DNA of 64,000 nucleotides, from the NCBI GenBank assembly GCA_947375185.1, contig CANCEU010000008.1, positions 1 through 64,000 of the forward strand, read 5' to 3'. A model generated the notes under the pieces. It was not told the DNA's origin. It saw only the letters and a program-made list of their open reading frames with translations, and searched no databases. Both the position numbers and the translations under genes were made by a program. The stretch is from Chitinophagaceae bacterium (GTDB lineage Bacteria > Bacteroidota > Bacteroidia > Chitinophagales > Chitinophagaceae). This document shows positions 1-6,841 of this stretch, in pieces. Positions within the stretch are counted from its first letter, which is position 1; every line of letters starts with the position of its first letter.

Positions 1-345
1 TTGGTAATAATAGCCATAAAGCTCAAGACCATTTGATTTTAGTTGGTCTTTTAGTATGTCCATATATTGTTTTGCTGTGGTATACTTCTCTATGGAAACA
101 GCCACGAGAATTATACTTACTTTTTTTATTTCTGCTAACCGCTGATAAGTCTGCTTAAACTGCAATATCTTTCTATTCCTTTTTTGCTTTTTTAATTTTA
201 GGTCAGTAACACTGCTAATTAAACCAGTTTCGTCTTCAACAAAGTTCAAACGCCTTTTGGCTTCTTGTGCTAATTCACCCCTAATATCAATAATCATAGA
301 CCCCTTGTCAAATAAAGGGGTCATACTGTAAAATTTCCACGCCAT
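1..345 (-). CDS. Partial element-borne protein (C-terminus outside window), possibly replication or mobilisation related
   Basis: An open frame of 115 codons runs leftward from an ATG at 345 to the window edge without a stop. It begins MAWKFYSMTPLFDKGSM and carries a very basic helical stretch near residues 50-75 (KLKKQKRNRK). A hydrophobic strand (VSIILVAVS, about residues 81-89), a helix and a second strand (LELYGYYY) follow. That order loosely resembles the start of a HUH-type Rep or relaxase fold, but the histidine motif that would prove it would lie beyond the edge, so this is only a guess. Its start lies one base from the stop of the HTH gene at 347-598, so the two are probably co-transcribed. 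I do not recognise the family with confidence. Confidence 0.6.
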   Translation of the reverse strand, partial: MAWKFYSMTPLFDKGSMIIDIRGELAQEAKRRLNFVEDETGLISSVTDLKLKKQKRNRKILQFKQTYQRLAEIKKVSIILVAVSIEKYTTAKQYMDILKDQLKSNGLELYGYYYQ

Positions 346-346
346 T

Positions 347-598
347 TTATGCACTAATGTTTTGGTTTAAAATATTAGATACTGATTTTGTAGAGTAAAA
401 CTTTTGTTTACCAATTGTGGTGTAAATCCAGTTGTACTTCTTTTCGTGTGTAGCCATTTGGGTATTTGCAAACCCCAAAAACGATTGCAATTCTTGCTTT
501 GGAATCCAATCACGGCGGATTTCAGGGCAAGGATTTTGTGCTTCAAGCCTCTTGAGTAAAGTTTCAAGTAACTTCTTGATTTCAGATAAATTTTCCAT
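347..598 (-). CDS. Small HTH (excisionase-like) DNA-binding protein of the integrative element
   Basis: 83 aa. The N-terminus (MENLSEIKKLLETLLKRLE) is a short amphipathic helix of the kind that precedes the winged-helix domain in Bacteroidota excisionase-like proteins. The rest (DWIPKQELQSFLGF ... YTTIGKQKFYSTKSVSNIL) fits a degenerate HTH_17/MerR-like fold ending in the usual K-x-x-F-Y-x-T wing. Such proteins usually sit near the integrase of conjugative or mobilisable elements and direct excision or regulate mobilisation genes. A TAGCTTTG (-7 type) sequence lies about 20 bases upstream of the start on the minus strand, so the gene probably has its own promoter. It appears to head an operon with the partial gene to its left. 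The function is inferred from size, fold and context. Confidence 0.6.
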   Translation of the reverse strand: MENLSEIKKLLETLLKRLEAQNPCPEIRRDWIPKQELQSFLGFANTQMATHEKKYNWIYTTIGKQKFYSTKSVSNILNQNISA

Positions 599-620
599 TT
601 TTAAATTGATTTGACTTCAA

Positions 621-632
621 AGCTACAAGCTC
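621..632 (-). promoter_or_regulatory. Candidate -7 promoter element for the HTH operon
   Basis: On the minus strand this stretch reads TAGCTTTG, a match to the Bacteroidota -7 consensus TAnnTTTG, about 20 bases before the ATG at 598. I see no clear TTTG -33 box at the expected distance. Confidence 0.4.
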
Positions 633-662
633 AAATTGCTTCATTTTGTCCCAGAATGAAAC

Positions 663-695
663 AAAAAAGGCAGCCCATTTTAGAGTTGCCTTTTT
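663..695 (-). terminator. Rho-independent terminator after the 292-aa gene
   Basis: AAAAAGGCA and TGCCTTTTT arms enclose a loop of about 14 bases. Both flanks are T-rich in the respective direction, so it can work both ways. On the minus strand it lies just downstream of the stop of the gene at 751-1629. Confidence 0.7.
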
Positions 696-750
696 CAATT
701 TAAATTGATAGAATTAGTGTTCCATTTTGTTGTGCTTTCGTTTTTGCACA

Positions 751-1629
751 TTAAATTTTATATATAAACTTTCTTAAATCTTGGTCTTGTTGTCTATAAT
801 CGGGCTTCCCTTTTTTATTGCCATACATATACTGTTTGCTATCCCAGCTTTTTTCTTTCAATACTAAAGCAAATAAAGGGTATGCTAATCTTAATTTTTC
901 TTTCTCTTGTTTGATTTGTTTTGTATTTCTTAAAACCGTTTTAGGAGATATTTCTATTAGGCAATCTTTATAAATTGGGATTAATAGGTCGTCAATTTCT
1001 CTTGAATTCATATTTTGGTAAAATGTTATCAAAGATTTAGGGGCGTCGTTTATTTTTTCTAATTCTGGTTCAATTATGCTTTTCATTATGTCAAGGAAAT
1101 CATCAAGTTCATTTCTTTTCTTTGTTCTCCGATTTACATTAACCATTTCTTTAATAACTAAGTTCAATTCAGATTGCTCAATAGATAATGGAAAGTTTAA
1201 TCTTAAGCTTTCTATGATAACGATTTGTATTTTCACACCTATGTAAGTAAACAACCTTTCGTAAGTACTTTCTTCATCAAATGTAAATCCGTCTTTATTT
1301 TTTATGGTATTAATAATGCTTCTTAACTCTTTGTTTGGGATAATCCATTCTAAAACCCCTTTTAGTAGATTTTTCACCACTTTATTTTCTATGCTCGTAT
1401 ACCTATCATTCAAGTGTTTCAAGACAATAGGTGTATTATATATTCCAATACTTGTTAAGGCAACCCCATATTGCATAGCAAATTTTACATAAACATTTAT
1501 TTTATCCTCTTTATTATTAACCAAAGCGACTGAATTTAAGGCTTCGTCAAAACTATCAGATAATATCATTGAAATTGATTTCTCTACTAAATCACTAAGA
1601 ATAACACCTTCATTGGGTTTGTTATTCAT
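751..1629 (-). CDS. Unrecognised 292-aa protein carried by the integrative element
   Basis: I do not recognise this protein. It has no signal peptide or transmembrane segment and is predicted to be mostly alpha-helical. A basic patch (NRRTKKRNE, near residues 166-174) lies mid-protein, and the C-terminal quarter is rich in lysine and arginine (KQIKQEKEKLR; KKGKPDYRQQDQDLRKF). It follows the integrase by 41 bases on the same strand and has its own terminator, so it is either co-transcribed with the integrase or is a separate one-gene unit. Genes between an integrase and an HTH gene are often cargo (defence, toxin or regulation), but no residue pattern here supports a particular activity. Confidence 0.7.
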   Translation of the reverse strand: MNNKPNEGVILSDLVEKSISMILSDSFDEALNSVALVNNKEDKINVYVKFAMQYGVALTSIGIYNTPIVLKHLNDRYTSIENKVVKNLLKGVLEWIIPNKELRSIINTIKNKDGFTFDEESTYERLFTYIGVKIQIVIIESLRLNFPLSIEQSELNLVIKEMVNVNRRTKKRNELDDFLDIMKSIIEPELEKINDAPKSLITFYQNMNSREIDDLLIPIYKDCLIEISPKTVLRNTKQIKQEKEKLRLAYPLFALVLKEKSWDSKQYMYGNKKGKPDYRQQDQDLRKFIYKI

Positions 1630-1669
1630 TTTTTTTTAAAATTGTAATTATGTTATTTATTTCCATTGG

Positions 1670-2938
1670 TTAAATTTTAGAGATGAAGTCTTCACCTAAG
1701 TTAGTATTTAAATAATCATTATATCTCAAGGTGTTGTTTAAAAGGATTTGGTCATCCATTGTAGTATAAACATTTTGGATATCTGATAAATTTGACCATC
1801 CCATAAAAGCACGCTTGTATATTTGGTCAAACCCACCAACATTGATTATTAATTGATTGCAAGTGGTTCTACTGATTTTAGTTATGAGGTTTATGTTTAG
1901 TCCGACTATTGCAGCAATTAGCTTCAATTTTTCTCTAAAATCATCTGCACTAAATGGTGGAAACACTCTTGAATTAATAACAGTTTTTTTACACGAATAC
2001 TTTTGTAATATATGAGCTGCTGCTTCGGTCATTATTTGAACTATTAATATTCTTTTGTGGTGCGTTTTATTCCTAATAGTGTCTAATTTCAATTGTTCAT
2101 TGAATATGGGTGAAATTTCGTCATAGGAGAGAGAAATGATATCATTAACTGAAAGCCCAGTAAAACAACCAAATAGGAACATATCTGCGTAAAATTTTAA
2201 TCTATTGTCAGCATTAATCACTTCATTGCCAATTAGCAACTTCACTTGGTTGATTGTTAAACAAGGTGTTTTTGACATTCCCCTATATGTTAGTTTAAGT
2301 TTCTGAAATGGGTTTTTGGTAATTAATTCTTCATTGATTGCTTCCGAAAATATTGTTTTTAGCCTTATTATATTAGTGCTGGTTGAACTTGGGGCATTTT
2401 TTGCCACCGAGCCCATATACATATCAAAATCTACTGCTTCCTTATGTTTAAACGCCTCTAACGGCATTTGCACTAAGTTGCTGTGAGATAAGAAGTTTTT
2501 AAGGTGTTTAGTAGCTTTTAAATAGTTAATTTTAGTTCCTTTACTTAGTTTAATGTTTCTATTAACACGGTTTTCAATGTAATAATCACAATAAGTTGCT
2601 ACAGTCCAATTCTTATATAAGGTAGCCTTGTCAAGTAAAATTGCCATTAGTTCTTTCAAGGAATGCTTAATTAAATCATTATTAGTTCGCATATACTTCT
2701 CAAATCGTACTTGTAACTCCTTTAAGTCGGTATTTCTTTCATCTTTTTGTTTGAATTGCATAATGGCTTTATTCCATTGATGTAATTCGTTTTGTGCAAC
2801 ATCAAATCTAACTGGTAGCCTTGTTTCTACTTTTTTACCATCATTTACTAACTTTAAGTACATTGGGTACTTCATTGAAATCTTACTTTTCTTTTGAGTG
2901 TTAATGTACACGGTCATTGAACAAAATTTTTGTCTCAT
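1670..2938 (-). CDS. Tyrosine recombinase / site-specific integrase (IntDOT-like)
   Basis: 422 aa with the three-part layout of Bacteroidota element integrases: an arm-binding N-terminus (about residues 1-65, strands then K-rich), a SAM-like core-binding domain (about 110-205, with IKLSKGTKINYLKATKHL) and a catalytic domain (about 225-400). The usual Box I arginine is serine (TGLS, S263). The R-x-K-T motif (R289, K291) is present, as in CTnDOT IntDOT, where a displaced arginine replaces Box I Arg. In Box II the arginine is kept (R357) but the first histidine is lysine (K354). W381 and the nucleophile Y391 are in place. The gene lies beside the 3' end of tRNA-Arg, the usual site of such elements. 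No frameshift is seen, so it is probably expressed. Confidence 0.9.
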   Translation of the reverse strand: MRQKFCSMTVYINTQKKSKISMKYPMYLKLVNDGKKVETRLPVRFDVAQNELHQWNKAIMQFKQKDERNTDLKELQVRFEKYMRTNNDLIKHSLKELMAILLDKATLYKNWTVATYCDYYIENRVNRNIKLSKGTKINYLKATKHLKNFLSHSNLVQMPLEAFKHKEAVDFDMYMGSVAKNAPSSTSTNIIRLKTIFSEAINEELITKNPFQKLKLTYRGMSKTPCLTINQVKLLIGNEVINADNRLKFYADMFLFGCFTGLSVNDIISLSYDEISPIFNEQLKLDTIRNKTHHKRILIVQIMTEAAAHILQKYSCKKTVINSRVFPPFSADDFREKLKLIAAIVGLNINLITKISRTTCNQLIINVGGFDQIYKRAFMGWSNLSDIQNVYTTMDDQILLNNTLRYNDYLNTNLGEDFISKI

Positions 2939-3042
2939 TTTTTTCTTTTTTGATTAAGGGTGTGAAATTCCCGTTCTTGGTGTCAAAAAAGTGTTCCAGT
3001 TTGAAACAAATACTGATTGAAAGTGATAGTTACTGAAAAGCA

Positions 3043-3075
3043 AAAACCTTACAACTCAATGAATTGTAAGGTTTC
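3043..3075 (-). terminator. Strong terminator downstream of tRNA-Arg
   Basis: The arms AAACCTTACAA and TTGTAAGGTTT form an 11-bp stem with a nine-base loop. On the minus strand the stem runs into TTTTTGCTTTT. It lies about 25 bases past the 3' end of the tRNA gene, so it most likely ends the tRNA transcript. Confidence 0.75.
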
Positions 3076-3098
3076 GTGCAAAAGTGAACTCTTAATAG

Positions 3099-3172
3099 TG
3101 ATTCGGATTGGATTCGAACCAATGACCCTCATCTTAGAAGGATGACGCTCTATCCAGCTGAGCTACCGAACC
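3099..3172 (-). tRNA. tRNA-Arg (anticodon TCT)
   Basis: The cloverleaf can be drawn fully on the minus strand: acceptor GGTTCGG paired with CCGAATC (one G-T), D arm GCTC/GAGC, anticodon stem TCATC/GATGA with loop CTTCTAA, and T arm ATTGG/CCAAT with loop TTCGAAT. The anticodon is TCT, which reads AGA. The discriminator base is A and CCA is not encoded. The 3' end faces the integrase gene, so it is the likely attachment site of the element to its left. Confidence 0.97.
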
Positions 3173-3241
3173 AGGAGCTTCCAATTGGAGCTGCAAAATA
3201 AGGATAAAATACGCTTAATTCAAAGAAAAATAAGGTATAAA

Positions 3242-3967
3242 TCAATCAGTTGCCATTAAATCTCTAATTACCACACTTGCAACCGTACATCCAAACATCG
3301 CAGGCATGTAACTTAAAGTACCAATTATCGATTTTTTGGGGAAGGCTTTTTCAGTAACAATGATTTTGTCCTGATCTGCTTTTTCGGGACTAAAAACAAC
3401 TTTCAAGCCTTTTTTCACTCCTAAACTTTGCAATCTTTTGCGAACATACCTTGCCAAATTACATACATAGGTTTTTGAAATATCGGTTACAGCAATTTGA
3501 GATGGATCCACTTTGCCACCAGCGCCCATGGAACTTACAATCGGCAACTTCATATCCAAACATTTCTTTATTAAAAATACTTTACAGGAAAGGGTATCAA
3601 TGCAATCCACAACATAATCCCAGGGTTCGGATGCTAATAAATTCGTAGTAATTTCTTCCTTAATATACATTTCATGAACGGTTAAATCCAATTCAGGATT
3701 AATGTCCAAAAGACGAGCTGATAATACTTTTGCCTTAGGAAGCGCAACTGTTGAATGTAAAGCTTGTATTTGTCTATTAATATTGCTTGCGTCTACTTTG
3801 TCATTATCAACAATAGTAATTTTGCCAACGCCAGCACGAACAATCATTTCAGCGCAAATTGCGCCAACACCACCAAGTCCAATTATAAGCACATTTTTAT
3901 GCATTAATTGCTCCATTTTTTCATCCCCTAACATTAATTGTGTTCTACTCATCCAATAAGGTATCAT
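3242..3967 (-). CDS. tcdA: tRNA threonylcarbamoyladenosine dehydratase (TcdA/CsdL)
   Basis: A 241-aa E1-like (ThiF/HesA/MoeB superfamily) enzyme. TcdA uses ATP to convert t6A at tRNA position 37 to the cyclic form. The glycine-rich nucleotide loop IIGLGGVG is at about residues 28-35. The acidic residue and DNDKVDASNINRQ stretch (about 54-66) and a central SSMGAGGKVDP motif (about 145-155) match TcdA rather than MoeB or ThiF. There is no zinc-binding CxxC pair, again as in TcdA. The N-terminus MIPYWMSRTQLMLG fits the family start (W-x-SRT-x-LLLG). It stands alone and is divergent from the propeller gene at 4001. Confidence 0.9.
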   Translation of the reverse strand: MIPYWMSRTQLMLGDEKMEQLMHKNVLIIGLGGVGAICAEMIVRAGVGKITIVDNDKVDASNINRQIQALHSTVALPKAKVLSARLLDINPELDLTVHEMYIKEEITTNLLASEPWDYVVDCIDTLSCKVFLIKKCLDMKLPIVSSMGAGGKVDPSQIAVTDISKTYVCNLARYVRKRLQSLGVKKGLKVVFSPEKADQDKIIVTEKAFPKKSIIGTLSYMPAMFGCTVASVVIRDLMATD

Positions 3968-4000
3968 ATCGTATCTTTAAAAAGTAAAAATGGATAAACT

Positions 4001-5023
4001 ATGCGTATTTATAAAATTGTTTTTTTATTACTACTAGCTAATCAATTGTTAGCGCAAAATTCTATTAAAATTTTGACAGAAAAAAAAGGAGTTAGTATTC
4101 GGGGTTTATCGGTGCCTTCTGAGCATATAATTTGGGTAAGTGGCAGTAAGGGTAGTGTGGCAAAATCTATGAATGGAGGGGCTACTTTTGAGTGGATGCA
4201 AGTAAAAGGATATGAGCAAAGAGATTTTCGTTCCATACATGCCTGGAATGAAAAAGAAGCCATAATTGTTGCTATAGCTTCACCAGCGGTCATTTTGAAA
4301 ACTTTTGATGGTGGAAATAATTGGAATTTAGTGACTGAAATTTTAGATTCTAATATGTTCCTTGACGCTATTCATTTTAAGGATTCATTATATGGCTGGA
4401 TTGTAGGTGATCCAATTGACAAGAATATTTTTCTTTTACATACAAAGGATAAAGGACAAACTTGGCAGGAGGTAGGAATCGATTATTTTAAAGAAAATGT
4501 GAATGATGGAGAAGCGTTTTTTGCATCTAGTTCTACCAATATGAAACACACTAAAGAGGCACTTTTTATGGTTAGTGGAGGCATGTCAAGTAGGCTTTGG
4601 ATAAATGGAAGTCCAACCAATATACCAATTTTACAAGGGGCTAAATCAACAGGTGCTAATAGTATAGCCATATCACCCGATGAAAATAAAATTATTATTG
4701 TAGGAGGGGATTTTGTGAACGATACCCTTAAAAAAAATAACTTTTTATGTTTAATAAAAAAGAAAAATAAAAATAATCAAGTGGAGTGGCAACTTGCGAA
4801 TAAGTACCAAAATCCCAATGGATATAGATCTTGCGTTGAATTTGTGGATAACAATATAGTTATAGCCTGCGGAACTTCTGGGGTAGATATTTCAAAAAAC
4901 GGAGGACAAAACTGGAATTTAATTTCGAATCAAAGCTTCCATGTGGTTCAACATCAACCAGGTAGAAAAGGCGCCTATTTTGCGGGGTCAGGAGGGCGAA
5001 TAGGGTATTTGACCTTGGATTAA
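4001..5023 (+). CDS. Secreted Asp-box (Ycf48/BNR-like) beta-propeller protein
   Basis: 340 aa with a cleavable signal peptide (hydrophobic residues 5-17, then LLAQ). At least four Asp-box (S-x-D/N-x-G-x-x-W) motifs are visible: SMNGGATFEW, TFDGGNNWNL, TKDKGQTWQE and SKNGGQNWNL. They occupy blade-like intervals over the protein. This pattern is typical of Ycf48-like and oxidoreductase-annotated propellers common in Bacteroidota. No catalytic residues of sialidases can be assigned, so the activity is unknown; the protein is likely periplasmic or exposed. A TATCTTTA promoter-like sequence lies about 27 bases upstream. A short AT-rich palindrome followed by a T run (near 5055-5080) may end the transcript. 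Confidence 0.75.
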   Translation: MRIYKIVFLLLLANQLLAQNSIKILTEKKGVSIRGLSVPSEHIIWVSGSKGSVAKSMNGGATFEWMQVKGYEQRDFRSIHAWNEKEAIIVAIASPAVILKTFDGGNNWNLVTEILDSNMFLDAIHFKDSLYGWIVGDPIDKNIFLLHTKDKGQTWQEVGIDYFKENVNDGEAFFASSSTNMKHTKEALFMVSGGMSSRLWINGSPTNIPILQGAKSTGANSIAISPDENKIIIVGGDFVNDTLKKNNFLCLIKKKNKNNQVEWQLANKYQNPNGYRSCVEFVDNNIVIACGTSGVDISKNGGQNWNLISNQSFHVVQHQPGRKGAYFAGSGGRIGYLTLD

Positions 5024-5111
5024 ATAAAGAAATAAGTAAAGGATTTACCATACCCGAAAATTGTATACAATTGGTTTTTTAAATTGTAAAGCATAGCGTA
5101 ACTTAGTAAAT

Positions 5112-5402
5112 ATGAAAAAGTATCAAGCAATAATATCTTTTGACATGGATGAAGAATTCATGACTTTGGTGCCTCCTCATCGTACTTATATCAATTTCTT
5201 ATTGAATAAAGGGGTAATTGATAGCTATGCAGTGAGTATGGAAACCCAAAATTCATGGATCACAATAAATGCCAATACTAAGAAAGAGGTTAAAGAATTA
5301 CTTGATAAGTCGCCCCTAAGTAAGTATTGGACCTACGAAATAGTAGAATTATTCGTTTATCATAGCCAATCTACTAGACTTCCAGCAGTTCAATTAAATT
5401 AA
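5112..5402 (+). CDS. YciI-like small dimeric alpha/beta-barrel protein
   Basis: 96 aa with the pattern of YciI and muconolactone-isomerase-like proteins. A first strand (KKYQAIISFDM) is followed by a helix with PPHRTYINFLLNKGVIDSYAVS, a strand (SWITINA), a second helix (KKEVKELLDKSPLSKYW) and a last strand (TYEIVELFVYH). Members form dimers with an open active site, but most have no known substrate. The gene stands alone between the propeller gene and tRNA-Val, with a TAACTTAG promoter-like sequence directly before the ATG. The fold call is reasonable; the function is unknown. Confidence 0.65.
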   Translation: MKKYQAIISFDMDEEFMTLVPPHRTYINFLLNKGVIDSYAVSMETQNSWITINANTKKEVKELLDKSPLSKYWTYEIVELFVYHSQSTRLPAVQLN

Positions 5403-5465
5403 TTCAACTTTTTTTTGGGAGTTTACAAATTCCCCCTTATTTTTGCACTCCTCAAAAGGGAAAAA

Positions 5466-5540
5466 GGGAGCATAGCTCAGTTGGTTCAGAGCATCTCGTT
5501 TACACCGAGAGGGTCCGCGGTTCGAGCCCGTGTGCTCCCA
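5466..5540 (+). tRNA. tRNA-Val (anticodon TAC)
   Basis: The acceptor GGGAGCA pairs with TGCTCCC. The D arm is GCTC/GAGC. The anticodon stem TCTCG/CGAGA holds the loop TTTACAC, giving anticodon TAC, and the T arm contains GGTTCGAGCC. The discriminator is A and CCA is not encoded. Confidence 0.97.
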
Positions 5541-5552
5541 CACAGTAATCTT

Positions 5553-5597
5553 AAAATCCTCAACATTTCTTTACAGATAGTTGAGGATTTTTGTTTT
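5553..5597 (+). terminator. Terminator after tRNA-Val
   Basis: AAATCCTCAAC pairs with GTTGAGGATTT across a loop of about 15 bases and is followed by TTGTTTT. Confidence 0.75.
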
Positions 5598-5620
5598 AAT
5601 GCCTTTCGTCATTTTTGAAC

Positions 5621-5628
5621 TAATTTTG
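5621..5628 (+). promoter_or_regulatory. -7 promoter element directly before the THUMP methyltransferase ATG
   Basis: TAATTTTG is an exact TAnnTTTG match ending four bases before the ATG at 5633. Transcription would then start at or next to the A of the start codon. No clear -33 TTTG is seen at the expected spacing. Confidence 0.45.
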
Positions 5629-5632
5629 AAAT

Positions 5633-6841
5633 ATGTCAGTATTTACAACCCCTCAAAAAATTATTATAACCTGTAATAAATGGTTAGCACCAGCTTTAAG
5701 ATCTGAAGTAATTGGTTTGGGGTTTGATGTAGACCGTGTATTTCAAACTGGTGTTGAACTTACTGGCACTATTAATGATTGTATTCGTTTAAATTTAAAT
5801 TTAAGATGTGCGAGTCAAGTAATGTATTCGCTGAAGACTTTTATTTGCAATGATCCTGATGAGTTGCATAGAAATTTGGTTACAATACATTGGGAAAAAA
5901 TGATCAAGCCTGATGGTTATTTTTCGGTGATAAGTAATGTTTTTAATGATACTATTTCTACCAATTTATTTGCAAATTTGAGAGTTAAAGATGCTATTGT
6001 AGACCGAATGCGTGAAGTGTCAGGAAAGCGCCCTTCTACAGGGTCTGAACTTTCAGGGGCGGTGGTTTATTTGTTTTGGAAAAATGAAGAAGCCGAAATA
6101 TTCTTAGATACATCAGGTGATTCATTAGCAAGACATGGGTACAGAAAGCTTCCAGGGAAAGCACCTATGTTAGAAGCATTAGCTTCTGCAACTATTCTTT
6201 CTACAAAATGGAATAAATTCGGTGCATTTGTAAATCCAATGTGTGGTTCTGGAACTTTAGCCATTGAAGCTGCTTTGATTGCAACTAAACGAGCTCCGGG
6301 ATTATTTAGAAATAATTATGCTTTTATGCATTTGTTGGGTTATGATAAATTGGTTTATGAAAAAGAACGAACAATTATTGAGGAGCAGGTAAGACATTTA
6401 CCCAACATGGTAATTATCGCTTCAGATATTAGTAAAGACGCGATTAAGGTGGCAAAAATTAATGCATCTGTTGCGGGAGTGGAAGATTTAATTGATTTTC
6501 AAGTTTGTGATTTTGAAGCAACAGAAATGCCTGAACCGGAAGAAGGTGCAATTTTAATGATCAATCCAGAGTATGGTGAAAGGTTAGGAGAGGAAGTAGA
6601 ATTGGAAGCAACTTACGCGCGTATTGGTGATTATATGAAAAATAAATGCAAAGGAATGACAGGGTATATTTTTACTGGCAATTTAGAGCTTGCAAAAAAA
6701 ATAAGATTGAAGCCAAGTAGACGCATAGAATTTTTAAATGCAAAAATTGATTGCAGATTATTTGAATATGAATTATATGCAGGAACTAAAAGAACAGATA
6801 AACCAAAAGATACTTTAGTTGACCCAACACCGGAAGCTTAA
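5633..6841 (+). CDS. THUMP-domain class I RNA methyltransferase (RlmL/Trm14-like)
   Basis: 402 aa. The N-terminal ferredoxin-like/THUMP part spans about residues 8-160 and includes the family signature SGKRPSTGSELSG. A Rossmann-fold methyltransferase follows, with the SAM loop NPMCGSGT (about 201-208), and ASDISKDAIKVAKINA (about 263-278). Motif IV is NPEYGERLG (about 311-319), where N2-guanine methyltransferases normally have NPPY. The closest bacterial relative is the N-terminal half of RlmL (23S rRNA G2445 N2-methyltransferase), without the second RlmK-type domain. The target is likely 23S rRNA, but tRNA is possible. The 3' end overlaps the convergent gene at 6838 by four bases. Confidence 0.85.
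   Translation: MSVFTTPQKIIITCNKWLAPALRSEVIGLGFDVDRVFQTGVELTGTINDCIRLNLNLRCASQVMYSLKTFICNDPDELHRNLVTIHWEKMIKPDGYFSVISNVFNDTISTNLFANLRVKDAIVDRMREVSGKRPSTGSELSGAVVYLFWKNEEAEIFLDTSGDSLARHGYRKLPGKAPMLEALASATILSTKWNKFGAFVNPMCGSGTLAIEAALIATKRAPGLFRNNYAFMHLLGYDKLVYEKERTIIEEQVRHLPNMVIIASDISKDAIKVAKINASVAGVEDLIDFQVCDFEATEMPEPEEGAILMINPEYGERLGEEVELEATYARIGDYMKNKCKGMTGYIFTGNLELAKKIRLKPSRRIEFLNAKIDCRLFEYELYAGTKRTDKPKDTLVDPTPEA

Noticed and set aside
1670-2938. Integrase as a decayed pseudogene because Box I Arg is missing
   Set aside because: Ser at this position is known from the active CTnDOT integrase, the frame is intact, and the RxKT, Box II Arg and Tyr are kept.
5415-5618. 67-aa open frame on the plus strand
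   Set aside because: It runs across the tRNA-Val gene and its terminator and has no coding character.
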